DNA from: Sanguibacter keddieii DSM 10542
GTDB lineage: Bacteria; Actinomycetota; Actinomycetes; Actinomycetales; Cellulomonadaceae
DNA: 64,000 bases
NCBI RefSeq assembly: GCF_000024925.1
Contig: NC_013521.1
Location: forward strand, 2,046,001-2,110,000
Direction of reading: 5' to 3'
Both the position numbers and the translations under genes were made by a program. This document shows positions 53,113-62,052 of the stretch, piece after piece. The notes beneath the pieces are model-generated. The model worked only from the letters and a program-made list of their open reading frames with translations, was not told the origin of the DNA and made no database searches. The number at the start of each line of letters is the position of its first letter. The stretch's first letter is position 1.

Positions 53113-53978
53113 GTGCGCAGCACCCGGTGCGCCACGACCTGCTGACCCGCGCCGCCGACCAGGTCGACCGTGTGGCCGGACGCCCGCTCGACCGTGTCGC
53201 CCGACGCGTGGTCGGTCACTCGCTCGCCGACCGCGAGACCCAGGCCTCCGAGCTCATGGACGACCCCGACTGCGACGCCGAGGGGCTGCGACGCACCTAC
53301 CGGCAGTTCGTGGTGGTGAACCGCCTCGTCTCGGGGTGGCGCGGTGTGTACGTCCGTCGTCTGCGGCCGCTCCTGTCGGCCGGACGCACGACGACGCTGC
53401 TCGACATCGGGTCCGGTGGTGGCGACGTGCCCCGCGCCCTCGCCCGCTGGGCGGCCACGGACGGCCTGCGGCTCGACATCACGGCCATCGACCCAGACGA
53501 CCGCGCGACGGCCTACGCGCTCTCGCTCCCACCCGTCCCTGGCGTCACCTTCCGTCCGTGCTTCAGCTCCGACCTGGTCCGCGAGGGCGCACGGTTCGAC
53601 GTGGTCACCTCCAACCACGTGCTGCACCACCTCGACCCGGACCAGACGGCCGGGCTCCTCGACGACAGCGCGGCCCTCGCCCGGCGCCTCGTGGTGCACG
53701 ACGACATCGCCCGCAGCCCGCTGGCCGCCCTCGGCTACTGGGTGGGTACCCTCCCGCTGCACCGGCGCGGGCGCCCGGACGCGTCCTTCGTCCGGGACGA
53801 CGGTCTGCTGTCGATCCGCCGCAGCTACCGACCCGACGAGCTCGCCGCCGTCCTGCCGCAGGGCTGGACCGTCGAGCGCCAGCCCTTCCGCGTCCTCGCG
53901 GTCCTCGACCGCACCAGAGGCGATGCCACCGACGCCGGTAGCTCCTCCAGCCCCGTGCCGGAGAGTCCTCGTGCGTGA
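53109..53978 (+). CDS. Class I SAM-dependent methyltransferase
   Basis: The 289-residue protein has motif I (TTLLDIGSGGGDVPRALARWA), LDITAIDPDDRATAYA and VVTSNHVLHHLDPDQTAGLLDD. The N-terminal part (LADRETQASELMDDPDCDAEGLRRTYRQFVVVNRLVSGWRGVY) is typical of methyltransferases found beside type III PKS genes. It likely methylates the polyketide-derived phenol. GTG overlaps the PKS stop by 4 bp. C-terminus is Ser/Pro-rich. Confidence 0.92.
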   Translation: MSAQHPVRHDLLTRAADQVDRVAGRPLDRVARRVVGHSLADRETQASELMDDPDCDAEGLRRTYRQFVVVNRLVSGWRGVYVRRLRPLLSAGRTTTLLDIGSGGGDVPRALARWAATDGLRLDITAIDPDDRATAYALSLPPVPGVTFRPCFSSDLVREGARFDVVTSNHVLHHLDPDQTAGLLDDSAALARRLVVHDDIARSPLAALGYWVGTLPLHRRGRPDASFVRDDGLLSIRRSYRPDELAAVLPQGWTVERQPFRVLAVLDRTRGDATDAGSSSSPVPESPRA

Positions 53979-55224
53979 CGTCCTGGTCGTCGGTGGGGGC
54001 GCCGCCGGTCTCGCCCTTGCGGCGCGGCTCCTCGAGGCAGGGCTCGACGTCGTCGTGTGGGAGCGGCGTCCCGCCCCGGCCGGCCTGTCCCGGGCGATCG
54101 GCATCCACGCCCCGGCTCTCGAGTCCCTCGACCACGAGGTCGCCCAGCAGGTGGTCGACGAGGCGGTGCTGGTGCGGCGCGGCGTCGCCCGCACCCGTGA
54201 CCGGGTGCTCGGCGTGGTGCCCTTCGACCGCGTCTCCACGCGCTTCCCCTTCGTCGCGACGCTCCCGCAGGCCCGGACCGAGGAGATCCTCCGCGCCCGG
54301 GTCGACGCCCTCGACCCGTCGTGCGTGCAGCGCGGCACGACGCTCACCGGCCTCGAGGAGGTGGTCGGAGCGGTCCAGGTGACGGGCGAGGTCCCGCTCA
54401 CCGGGTGGGCAGCAGACCAGGAGACCCCCGCCGCCGACGACGCCTTCGCGAGCGCCCTGACGCTCACCACCCCGGTGCACGAGACCGCACGTTTCGTCGT
54501 GGCGGCCGACGGCGCACGCAGCACCGTCCGCGACCTCCTCGGCGTCCGCGCACCCGTCCGCACCTACCCCGACACCTACGTCATGGGCGACCTCGCCGAC
54601 ACCACCGGCACTAGAACTGGCTCTGGCACCGGCTCCCTCGTCGACGACGGAGCCCGGCGCGACGACGCCGTGGTGCACCTGGAGCGCGAGGGCGTCGTCG
54701 AGTCCTTCCCGCTCCCGCAGGGCACGCGACGCTGGGTGGTCCGCACGGACGCGCGGGTCGTGGGCCCGACGGCCGACCAGCTCGTGGCCGTCGTCGAGCA
54801 CCGCACCGGTGTCCGCCTCGACGCGTCCACCTGCACGATGCTCAGCTCCTTCGAGGTCCGGCGCCGGCTGGCAGCGCAGACCGTGCACGGGCGCAAGGTG
54901 CTGCTCGGCGACGCCGCGCACGAGATCAGCCCCATCGGCGGGCAGGGCATGAACCTCGGCTGGCTGGACGCGGCACGACTGGCGCCCCTGCTCGTCGAGG
55001 GCGCCCGCTCGGGGACGCTCCCAGCCGAGGCCCTCGAGCGGTACGACGCGACACGCCGCCGCAGGGCGCGCTGGGCCGCACGCCAGGCCGAGGCCAACAT
55101 GGCCCTCGGCCGCCCCGTGCAGGGCACCACCGCCGCGTTGCGCGACGCCCTGCTCACGGCCGCGCTGCGGACACCCGCCCGACGCGGACTCGCCTCGGTC
55201 TACGCCATGCGCCACCTGCGCTGA
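53971..55224 (+). CDS. FAD-dependent oxidoreductase (aromatic hydroxylase type)
   Basis: The 417-residue protein has VRDVLVVGGGAAGLALAARLLEAGLDVVVWERRPAPAG for FAD binding, FVVAADGARSTVRDLLG with the DG motif, and VLLGDAAHEISPIGGQGMNLGWLDAARLAPLL with the GD motif. This is the group A flavin monooxygenase plan, consistent with hydroxylation of the phenolic product. GTG at 53971 overlaps the methyltransferase gene by 8 bp with GGAG upstream. It would convert a resorcinol to a hydroquinone. Confidence 0.9.
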   Translation: MRDVLVVGGGAAGLALAARLLEAGLDVVVWERRPAPAGLSRAIGIHAPALESLDHEVAQQVVDEAVLVRRGVARTRDRVLGVVPFDRVSTRFPFVATLPQARTEEILRARVDALDPSCVQRGTTLTGLEEVVGAVQVTGEVPLTGWAADQETPAADDAFASALTLTTPVHETARFVVAADGARSTVRDLLGVRAPVRTYPDTYVMGDLADTTGTRTGSGTGSLVDDGARRDDAVVHLEREGVVESFPLPQGTRRWVVRTDARVVGPTADQLVAVVEHRTGVRLDASTCTMLSSFEVRRRLAAQTVHGRKVLLGDAAHEISPIGGQGMNLGWLDAARLAPLLVEGARSGTLPAEALERYDATRRRRARWAARQAEANMALGRPVQGTTAALRDALLTAALRTPARRGLASVYAMRHLR

Positions 55225-55277
55225 GGGATCTGCCGCAGCCGGTCACCCGGTCCACCGCACCGCCAGCGCGACCGCGA

Positions 55278-56126
55278 TCACGCCGTGAGCACCGTCCCGG
55301 ACAGCGCGAGCTGCGCGGCGACGACGAGCGACGCGACGATGATGAGCTGGAACAGCAGCCGCCCCGGCGGCCGCGTCACCACGAGGACGACCCCGGCGGT
55401 CGCGACGGCCAGGCAGACGCCGAGCGCGACGAGGGCCAGCGGCCCGGGGGCGTCGCTCGTCCCGGCGAGCACCGGTCCGAGGACCACGAGCAGCGCGGCG
55501 ACGGCCAGCGCGACGAAGGCCACCACGCCGGAGACCACACGCCCCAGCCGGTGCGGCAGCCCGTCGACGCCCGTCGTGGCGTCGTCCTCGAGGTCTGGGA
55601 GCACGTTGGTGAAGTGGATGGCGACACCGAAGACGCCACCGACGGCCAGCGCCCACGGTGCGGCGACGGCCGGGGGCTGGGCGGCGAGGGTGACCACGGC
55701 AGGGAGCAGCCCGAAGCTCAGGACGAAGGGTGCCACGGACCACGCGGTGCGCTTGAGCCCGAGGTTGTAGGCCCAGCCGGAGGCCACCAGCACCAGGTGC
55801 GCGACCGCGGCCTGCCAGCCCAGCCCGAAGGACGCCGGGACCGTGAGCGCCGCGGTGACCCACGCGGCGGTGCGGACCGTGGTGACCGAGACGTCACCAC
55901 GGGCGACCGGCTTGTCGCGACGCTCGACGGCCCGGTCGCGCGCGGCGTCGACCCAGTCGTTGGAGAACCCGATCGAGAGCTGCCCGAGGAGGAAGGCCAC
56001 GCCGAGCAGCACGACGCGTCCGGGCCCGAGCCCGCTGCCTGCCCCGAGGACGACGGCGAGGACGGTGACCGTGGCGGTCGGTCCGGGGTGGCTGGACAGC
56101 AGGAGCGAGCGGAGCGTGGCGAGCAT
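55278..56126 (-). CDS. UbiA-family prenyltransferase
   Basis: The 282-residue membrane protein has eight to nine hydrophobic segments and two aspartate-rich motifs: SNDWVDAARDRAVERRDKPVARG and NVLPDLEDDATTG. These bind the prenyl diphosphate through Mg2+. It is convergent with the PKS operon and may prenylate its product. ATG at 56126 has a TAGGGT box 6 nt upstream. Confidence 0.92.
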   Translation of the reverse strand: MLATLRSLLLSSHPGPTATVTVLAVVLGAGSGLGPGRVVLLGVAFLLGQLSIGFSNDWVDAARDRAVERRDKPVARGDVSVTTVRTAAWVTAALTVPASFGLGWQAAVAHLVLVASGWAYNLGLKRTAWSVAPFVLSFGLLPAVVTLAAQPPAVAAPWALAVGGVFGVAIHFTNVLPDLEDDATTGVDGLPHRLGRVVSGVVAFVALAVAALLVVLGPVLAGTSDAPGPLALVALGVCLAVATAGVVLVVTRPPGRLLFQLIIVASLVVAAQLALSGTVLTA

Positions 56127-56132
56127 GCGCCC

Positions 56133-56138
56133 ACCCTA
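56133..56138 (-). promoter_or_regulatory. Leaderless -10 box of the UbiA gene
   Basis: Reverse-strand TAGGGT ends 6 nt before the ATG at 56126. Confidence 0.55.
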
Positions 56139-56290
56139 GGGTCCGTACGCCCTCGTCGCCGGTCGGGTGTCGTGCCTGGCTGCCGGCTCGGCTGCCGGCC
56201 CGGATGTCCTGAGTGCCTGACCTCTGGTGCCTCGGGGTGCGCGGGTCTAGTGTCGACGGGACGGACCGGTCGACGACGACGGAGGACCTC

Positions 56291-56692
56291 ATGATCGACA
56301 GCGCTCGCGCGTTCAGCGGCTTCGCCACGGACGACGTCCCCGCCACCCGCGCCTTCTACGCCGACGTCCTGGGCCTGCAGGTCGACGAGGAGCACGGCAT
56401 GCTGCACCTGCGTCTCGGCGACGGTGCCTCGGTCCTGGTCTACCCGAAGGACGAGCACACTCCCGCGTCGTTCACGGTGCTCAACTTCCCGGTCGACGAC
56501 ATCGAGGCCGCGGTCGACGAGCTCGTCAGGCGAGGGGTGACGTTCGTCCGCTACGAGGGCGTCGACGACCGCGGCATCATGCGCGGGTGGGGCCCGGACA
56601 TCGCGTGGTTCACCGACCCGGCCGGCAACATCCTCTCCGTGATCGGCGAGCCTGCGGGAGACGACTCCTCGCAGGCTGCCGAGGCGCCCTGA
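56291..56692 (+). CDS. VOC (glyoxalase/bleomycin-resistance) family protein
   Basis: The 133-residue protein has one VOC module: [86 protein letters not shown]. The C-terminal [16 protein letters not shown] is typical. Metal ligands are not clear, so it could be an enzyme or a binding protein. GGAGG lies 8 nt before the ATG at 56291. Single gene, ended by a hairpin. Confidence 0.9.
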   Translation: MIDSARAFSGFATDDVPATRAFYADVLGLQVDEEHGMLHLRLGDGASVLVYPKDEHTPASFTVLNFPVDDIEAAVDELVRRGVTFVRYEGVDDRGIMRGWGPDIAWFTDPAGNILSVIGEPAGDDSSQAAEAP

Positions 56693-56702
56693 GCGTCCGC
56701 CC

Positions 56703-56754
56703 CCAGACGACAGCACGCCCCGCGTCCGGGGAGGGCGCAGGGCGTGCTGTCTGG
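56703..56754. terminator. Bidirectional terminator between VOC and BCCT genes
   Basis: CAGCACGCCC (56711-56720) pairs with GGGCGTGCTG (56740-56749) and the outer CCAGAC pairs with GTCTGG across a 3-nt bulge. The hairpin lies between convergent genes. Confidence 0.75.
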
Positions 56755-56801
56755 TGCGGTCCGGGCGAGACCGTCGTGGTCTCCCGGGTGTCGGGCAGGT
56801 G

Positions 56802-58622
56802 TCAGTCGGTCCGACGCTCGTCGCTGCCGATGACGTCCTCGGGAGCCGGTGCGCCCGGGTCGGGCTCGATGGCGATGTCCGCCACCGGTGTCGTGCGGAC
56901 CTCCTCGGCGCGACCGGCCGGGCCGGCACCGTCGACCGCGGCCCCGGCGGCACGGGCCTTCGCCTGTGCGTCCTGCCCGCGGTGCGTGGTGGCGCGGACC
57001 TTCGCGAGGATGTTCGCGAACGGCGACACAGCAGGGCGCTCGAGCGGTGCGTCGACCTCGAGGCCGTAGTAGTCACCGATGTGGCTGAGGAACGCCGCCC
57101 GTCGCGCCTTGGCGTAGGCACGGTCCTCGCGGGAGAACGCGATGTACGTCGACCAGCAGATGCCGATCATGATCACCGAGAACGGCAGCGCGATGATGAT
57201 CGCCGCCGTCTTGAGCGCCTCGAGCCCACCCGAGAGCAGCAGCGCGATGGCGAGCAGCGAGGTGGCGCAGGCGAAGAACACACGGACCCACGCCTTGGGC
57301 TCGGTCGCACCACCCGAGGCGAGCATGCCCATGACGAGCGAACCGGAGTCGGCCGACGTGACGAAGAAGATCGCGATGAGGATGATCGCGCCGATGGTCA
57401 GGACGGAGCCGCCGGGCAGCTGGTCGAGCAGCGAGAACAGCGCGCCCTCGATGTTGACCTCGCCGCCCTCGGTGAGGGTGCCCGGGTTGTCGAGCTCCAT
57501 CTTGAGGGCCGTCCCGCCGAGCACGGCGAACCAGAGCGCCGTGATGGTGGTCGGCACGAGGATGACGCCGGTGACGAACTGGCGGACCGTGCGGCCGCGG
57601 GAGATGCGCGCGATGAACACGCCGACGAACGGCGCCCACGAGATCCACCAGCCCCAGTAGAAGGTGGTCCAGCTGGCCTGCCAGGCCTCGCCCTCAGCAC
57701 CGGAGAACGCCGAGACGTTGAGCGCGGCGCCGATGAAGCCCTGGAGGTAGTTGCCGATGGACTGGACGAACTCGCGCAGCAGGAACTGCGTGGGGCCGAC
57801 GGCGAGCACGATCGTGAGGATCACGGCCGCGAGGATGAGGTTGGCGTTGGACAGCCACTTCATGCCCTTGGCGACGCCGGAGAGGACGGAGAACAGCACG
57901 AAGCAGGTGATGACGAGGATGAGGATGACGCTGATGGTGTCGGTGGGCTCGACGATGCCGGCGCTGTCGAGGCCGGCACCGATCTGCAGCACACCGAGCC
58001 CGAGGGAGGTCGCGACACCGAAGAGGGTCCCGACGAGGGCGACGACGTCGATCGCGTCGCCCCAGCGGCCCTTCACGCGGCGGCCGAGCAGCGGCTCGAG
58101 GGTCCAGCGGATGGAGATGGGGCGACGGCGGCGGTGGATCGCGTAGGCGAGAGCCAGGCCGATCACCACGTAGATGGACCAGGCGTGCACGCCCCAGTGC
58201 AGGAACGTCTGCGACATGGCCTGCTGGGCGAGCTGCGCCGGTGTCCCCTCGACGCCGGGGCGCGGGGTGACGAAGTGGCTCAGGGGCTCGCTGACGCCGT
58301 AGAACACGAGGCCGATGCCCATGCCTGCGGCGAACAGCAGCGAGAACCACGACAGGAGCGAGAACTCCGGCTCGTCGTCGTCGCGCCCGAGCTTGATGTC
58401 GCCGAAGCGGCTGAAGCCCATCCAGAGGCAGAAGACCACGAAGCCCGCGGCGAGGAGCACGTAGTACCAGTTGAAGTTCGCGACGATCGTGCTCTGCACG
58501 GAGGCGAAGACCCGCTCGGACGCCTCGGGGGCGACGATGGCCAGGGTGGCGAAGACGAGGACGATGATGGCCGCCGGCCAGAACACCGCCCGGTGGATTC
58601 CGTTGCTGCTCTTACCTTCCAT
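56802..58622 (-). CDS. BCCT-family betaine/choline transporter
   Basis: The 606-residue protein has twelve membrane segments and the BCCT signature TFYWGWWISWAPFVGVFIARISRGRTVRQFVTGV with the Trp-rich motif. An N-terminal Ser/Gly segment and a charged C-terminal tail (residues 500-606) may sense osmotic stress, as in BetP. It takes up glycine betaine, choline or related osmolytes with Na+. ATG at 58622 has a TAGGGT box 8 nt upstream and no ribosome binding site. Confidence 0.94.
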   Translation of the reverse strand: MEGKSSNGIHRAVFWPAAIIVLVFATLAIVAPEASERVFASVQSTIVANFNWYYVLLAAGFVVFCLWMGFSRFGDIKLGRDDDEPEFSLLSWFSLLFAAGMGIGLVFYGVSEPLSHFVTPRPGVEGTPAQLAQQAMSQTFLHWGVHAWSIYVVIGLALAYAIHRRRRPISIRWTLEPLLGRRVKGRWGDAIDVVALVGTLFGVATSLGLGVLQIGAGLDSAGIVEPTDTISVILILVITCFVLFSVLSGVAKGMKWLSNANLILAAVILTIVLAVGPTQFLLREFVQSIGNYLQGFIGAALNVSAFSGAEGEAWQASWTTFYWGWWISWAPFVGVFIARISRGRTVRQFVTGVILVPTTITALWFAVLGGTALKMELDNPGTLTEGGEVNIEGALFSLLDQLPGGSVLTIGAIILIAIFFVTSADSGSLVMGMLASGGATEPKAWVRVFFACATSLLAIALLLSGGLEALKTAAIIIALPFSVIMIGICWSTYIAFSREDRAYAKARRAAFLSHIGDYYGLEVDAPLERPAVSPFANILAKVRATTHRGQDAQAKARAAGAAVDGAGPAGRAEEVRTTPVADIAIEPDPGAPAPEDVIGSDERRTD

Positions 58623-58630
58623 GGGAGTGA

Positions 58631-58636
58631 ACCCTA
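58631..58636 (-). promoter_or_regulatory. Leaderless -10 box of the BCCT gene
   Basis: Reverse-strand TAGGGT ends 8 nt before the ATG at 58622. Confidence 0.5.
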
Positions 58637-58784
58637 GGGGCTCAGGGGCCGGAGGGCATGCGGAGAAGACGTGAGCATCACCTCACTCGCGACATCTGCG
58701 CGCGGCAGCGCAGGTCGACGCGCCTGAGCGCCCCGGAGACCCGCCAGAGGTGCGGACGCCTCGGCACGTCGTCGGGCCCGGCGC

Positions 58785-58790
58785 TACACT
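58785..58790 (+). promoter_or_regulatory. Candidate -10 box of the crcB pair
   Basis: TACACT is a good -10 match about 70 bp before the GTG at 58859. No fluoride riboswitch signature was recognised in this leader. Confidence 0.45.
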
Positions 58791-58858
58791 CGGGCGGCCG
58801 CGCGCGCACCGCGCCGGCAGACCCGGACGACCAGACCCGGACAGCAGAGGGGGGCGAC

Positions 58859-59374
58859 GTGACCGACGACCGCCCGCTCGACCCGGACCTCGACACGCCA
58901 GCAGCCGGCCCGCAGGCGCGGGGGTCACGTCCGGTGCACCTGCGCTGGTCGAGCGTCGGCCTGGTCGCGGCCGGAGGGACGGTCGGCGCCGCGGCCCGCG
59001 AGGCCCTCGTGCTCGCCGTCCCGTCGACGGGCTGGTTCGACACCGTGATCTTCTGCATCAACCTGTCCGGTGCGCTCGCCCTCGGTGTGCTCCTCGAGGC
59101 GCTGCTCCGTCAGGGCCCCGAGGACGACCGCCGTCGTCGCCTGCGCCTGCTGCTCGGGACCGGTGTGCTGGGCGGCTACACCACGTACAGCACGCTCGCC
59201 GTCGAGACGGCCCGCCTGCTCGCCGACGGCGACCACGGCGGAGCGGCCGTCTACTCCCTCGCCACGGTCCTGCTCGGCGCGCTCGCCACCTGGACGGGCA
59301 TCGCCCTCGCCGCCCGACGACGCAGGCGCGGACGCGGTCAGGGTGCAGCCGCAGGCCCGGGTGCGGACTCATGA
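58859..59374 (+). CDS. crcB: Fluoride channel subunit CrcB (first copy)
   Basis: The 171-residue protein has an N-terminal 35-residue soluble extension, then four membrane helices with CrcB motifs: GGTVGAAAREAL, FCINLSGALALGVLLEALL and GTGVLGGYTTYSTLAVETARLL. Fluc channels export fluoride as dual-topology dimers; Gram-positive bacteria often use two genes. GTG at 58859 has AGAGGGGGG upstream. Its stop overlaps the second crcB start by 4 bp. Confidence 0.92.
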   Translation: MTDDRPLDPDLDTPAAGPQARGSRPVHLRWSSVGLVAAGGTVGAAAREALVLAVPSTGWFDTVIFCINLSGALALGVLLEALLRQGPEDDRRRRLRLLLGTGVLGGYTTYSTLAVETARLLADGDHGGAAVYSLATVLLGALATWTGIALAARRRRRGRGQGAAAGPGADS

Positions 59375-59760
59375 CCTCCGTGACCCCGCTGCTCTTCGTC
59401 CTCGTGGCCCTCGCCGGAGGCGCCGGCGCCGCCGCCCGGTTCGTGGTGGACGGCATCGTCCGTGCCCGGACCCGCGGCGACTACCCGCTCGGCACGATGG
59501 TCGTCAACGTCACCGGGTCGCTGCTCCTCGGTGTGCTCACCGGCCTCGGGCTCGGGCACCTGGCCTCCGACCAGGTGGTCCTCGTCGTCGGCACGGGCCT
59601 GCTGGGCGGCTACACGACGTTCAGCACGGCGAGCGTCGAGACCGTCCGCCTGCTCCAGGCCGGCCGCTACGCCGCGTCCCTGGTCGCCAGCCTCGGCATG
59701 CTCGTCGCGACCGTCGCCGCCGCGGGAGCAGGCCTCTGGCTCGGCCAGCTCGGCGGGTGA
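59371..59760 (+). CDS. crcB: Fluoride channel subunit CrcB (second copy)
   Basis: The 129-residue protein has four helices with GGAGAAARFVVDGIV, MVVNVTGSLLLGVLTGLG and GTGLLGGYTTFSTASVETVRLL. With the first copy it should form a heterodimeric fluoride channel. The start overlaps the first copy by 4 bp (ATGA). Confidence 0.94.
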   Translation: MTSVTPLLFVLVALAGGAGAAARFVVDGIVRARTRGDYPLGTMVVNVTGSLLLGVLTGLGLGHLASDQVVLVVGTGLLGGYTTFSTASVETVRLLQAGRYAASLVASLGMLVATVAAAGAGLWLGQLGG

Positions 59761-59887
59761 CGGACGCCGACCGGCACGATCGGGACGTGCTGAGGACGAA
59801 CCACGACAGCGTCGCCGCAGCTCTTTCTCACCCGCTCCCCCGGGATCTCCACCGCTGACCTCCGTAGACGCTGGCACCGGGCCCGGG

Positions 59888-59893
59888 CAGGAT
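59888..59893 (+). promoter_or_regulatory. Possible leaderless -10 box of the TerD-nuclease gene
   Basis: CAGGAT ends 7 nt before the ATG at 59901 with no ribosome binding site. The C at position 1 makes it weaker than TANNNT. Confidence 0.35.
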
Positions 59894-59900
59894 GTGGCCC

Positions 59901-62039
59901 ATGACACTTCAGGTCCTGTCCCGGGGCGCGAACGCGCCTCTCAGCCCGACCGTGAGCAGGATCCGCGTGGTGGTCGCGTGGGCGGACGACAGCGTCGACG
60001 TCGACGCCTCGGCGCTGCTGCTCTCCGACGCCGGGAAGGTGCGCAGCGACGAGGACTTCGTCTTCTACAACCAGCCGGTCGCCGCCGACGGCTCGGTCCA
60101 GCACCTCGGCCGCGCTGCCGGTGACTCGGGTGCCGAGGAGCGGCTCTCCCTGGACCTCGAGGAGATCCACCCGTCGGTGCACTGCGTCGCGGTCACCGCG
60201 AGCGTCTCCGACGCGACCTTCGGCGACCTCGGCGCGCTGAGGTTCACGGTCGTCGACGAGGCGGGGACGCCGCTCGTCGGCTTCGACATCACCGAGGCCA
60301 CGTCGGAGACCGCCTTCGTCTTCGGTGAGGTCTACCGGCGTGACGGCGGGTGGAAGGTCCGCGCGGTCGGCCAGGGCTGGGACGACGGGCTCGCGGGGCT
60401 GGCCACCGACTTCGGGGTGAGCGTCGCCGACGACCCAGCATCCGACGCGGCTGACGCTGCGGGTGCCGTGGCGCAGGACCCGACCTCGTCGGTGGTCGTC
60501 GAGTCGGACCTCGGGGCGACAGAGGAGGACCTCGTCGAGGTCGTCGAGCGTCCGGTCCCGGAGTCGGTCGACACGCTCGTGCCGGAACCCCCGGTCGACC
60601 CGCTCACCCCGGGTCAGGCACCCGCACCCGACCGGACGGCCGACCTCTCGTCGGGTGCCGTGCCCCGTCGCGCCGCAGGGGTGCGCACCAAGAAGCAGAA
60701 GCCCGTGGTCGCGGCACCGGTCCCCCGACTCGCGGGCGAAGACACCTGGGTCCCCGCCCGCCTCTTCTCCATCTACGGAGTGGGCGCAGGCGAGGAGCAG
60801 GAGAAGCGGGCCACCTCGGCACTGCTCGCCACGATGATGGGCGTCCGGCCCTTCGCCCGCGCGGTCAGCGCGCACCTCGGCGCACCGGCGGGTGCCGTCG
60901 AGACCTTCCTCGAGGTGCCGTTCGTGCTCGGCGAGCGACGTGTCGTCCCCGACGGGATGATCCGGGTCGCCCGCGGCGGGAAGGTCTGGACGGCGCTGGT
61001 CGAGGTCAAGACCGGCACGGGGCAGCTGCGCAAGGAGCAGGTCGAGAGCTACCTCGACGCCGCGCGCGAGAACGGCTACGACGCCGTGGTGACCATCTCG
61101 AACGAGATCGCGCCCGGCACCGGCGAGCACCCTGTCACGGTGGACCAGCGCAAGCTGCGCGGGGTGGCGCTCTTCCACCTCTCGTGGGCGGAGGTCCTCC
61201 ACGAGGCACGCATGGTGCTGACCCACCGTGGTGTCGCCGACTCGATGCAGGCCTGGGTGCTGCACGAGCTCATCCGCTACCTCGAGCACCCGCGCTCGGG
61301 GGCCACCGGCTTCGACGACATGGGTGCCGGGTGGGTGACCGTGCGCGAGGCCGTCGCCGCGGGGACGCTGCGCGCCGGTGACCGCAAGGTCCCGACGGTC
61401 GCCGACTCGTGGACGCGGCTGGTCCGCCAGCTCTGCCTCCGGCTCACGGCCGAGCTCGGGGTGCCCGTGACTCACGTCCTCCCACGCCGCCTGGCGACAG
61501 ACCCGGCTGCGAGGACGCAGGCGGCGGTCGAGCAGCTCGCCGCCGACGGCACGCTCCAAGCCACCCTGCGCGTCCCCGGTGCGGCCGGCCCCCTGCTGGT
61601 CGTCGCGGACCTGCGCACCAGCCGGGTCCGGATCAGCGCGTCCGTCCCGGCGCCGCGCGAGGGCGGCCCGCAGCGCCGCATCTCATGGATCCTCCGCCAG
61701 CTCAAGGACGCCCCGGACGACACGCTCGTCGACGTCCACTACTCGGGTGCTGCCTCCGACACGTGCGAGCGTCTGGGCGACGTCCGTGAGTCGGCCGCCG
61801 GGCTGGTCTCCGAGCGGTCCGGTGACGTCGTCTCCTTCGAGCTCACCTCGGTCGCGCCGCTCGGCACGAAGCGTTCCGGCGTCAAGGGTGCCTTCATCCC
61901 GTCGGTGATCAGCACGACGGAGACCTTCTACGCGACGGTGCTCCAGCCCGTGCGTGCGTGGGTCGCGCCCGCACCGCGGCTCTCGGGCGAGGGCCTCGGA
62001 CCGGAGCTCTCCACGACCGCGGAGGAGGCCGAGGGCTGA
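59901..62039 (+). CDS. TerD domain fused to a PD-(D/E)XK nuclease-like domain
   Basis: The 712-residue protein starts with a TerD-type domain (residues 1-165): MTLQVLSRGANAPLSPTVSRIRVVVAWADDSVDVDASALLLSDAGKV, HPSVHCVAVTASVSDATFGDL and VGFDITEATSETAFVFGEVYRRDGGWKVRAVGQGW. An acidic, Pro/Val-rich linker (165-275) follows. Next is a nuclease-like block: RVVPDGMIRVARGGKVWTALVEVKTGTGQLRKEQVESYLDAARENGYDAVVTIS, with D351 and E368-x-K370 as the PD-(D/E)XK residues. The C-terminal 300 residues are of unknown fold. TerD domains bind Ca2+ and belong to stress systems. A defence or DNA-repair role is inference. ATG at 59901 was preferred to one at 59892. Confidence 0.85.
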   Translation: MTLQVLSRGANAPLSPTVSRIRVVVAWADDSVDVDASALLLSDAGKVRSDEDFVFYNQPVAADGSVQHLGRAAGDSGAEERLSLDLEEIHPSVHCVAVTASVSDATFGDLGALRFTVVDEAGTPLVGFDITEATSETAFVFGEVYRRDGGWKVRAVGQGWDDGLAGLATDFGVSVADDPASDAADAAGAVAQDPTSSVVVESDLGATEEDLVEVVERPVPESVDTLVPEPPVDPLTPGQAPAPDRTADLSSGAVPRRAAGVRTKKQKPVVAAPVPRLAGEDTWVPARLFSIYGVGAGEEQEKRATSALLATMMGVRPFARAVSAHLGAPAGAVETFLEVPFVLGERRVVPDGMIRVARGGKVWTALVEVKTGTGQLRKEQVESYLDAARENGYDAVVTISNEIAPGTGEHPVTVDQRKLRGVALFHLSWAEVLHEARMVLTHRGVADSMQAWVLHELIRYLEHPRSGATGFDDMGAGWVTVREAVAAGTLRAGDRKVPTVADSWTRLVRQLCLRLTAELGVPVTHVLPRRLATDPAARTQAAVEQLAADGTLQATLRVPGAAGPLLVVADLRTSRVRISASVPAPREGGPQRRISWILRQLKDAPDDTLVDVHYSGAASDTCERLGDVRESAAGLVSERSGDVVSFELTSVAPLGTKRSGVKGAFIPSVISTTETFYATVLQPVRAWVAPAPRLSGEGLGPELSTTAEEAEG

Positions 62040-62052
62040 CGCTCGGCGCCGC

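Noticed and set aside
58623-58858. Fluoride riboswitch upstream of crcB
   Set aside because: I could not find the conserved GG-GATGG core and pseudoknot partner by eye; only a -10 box is visible.
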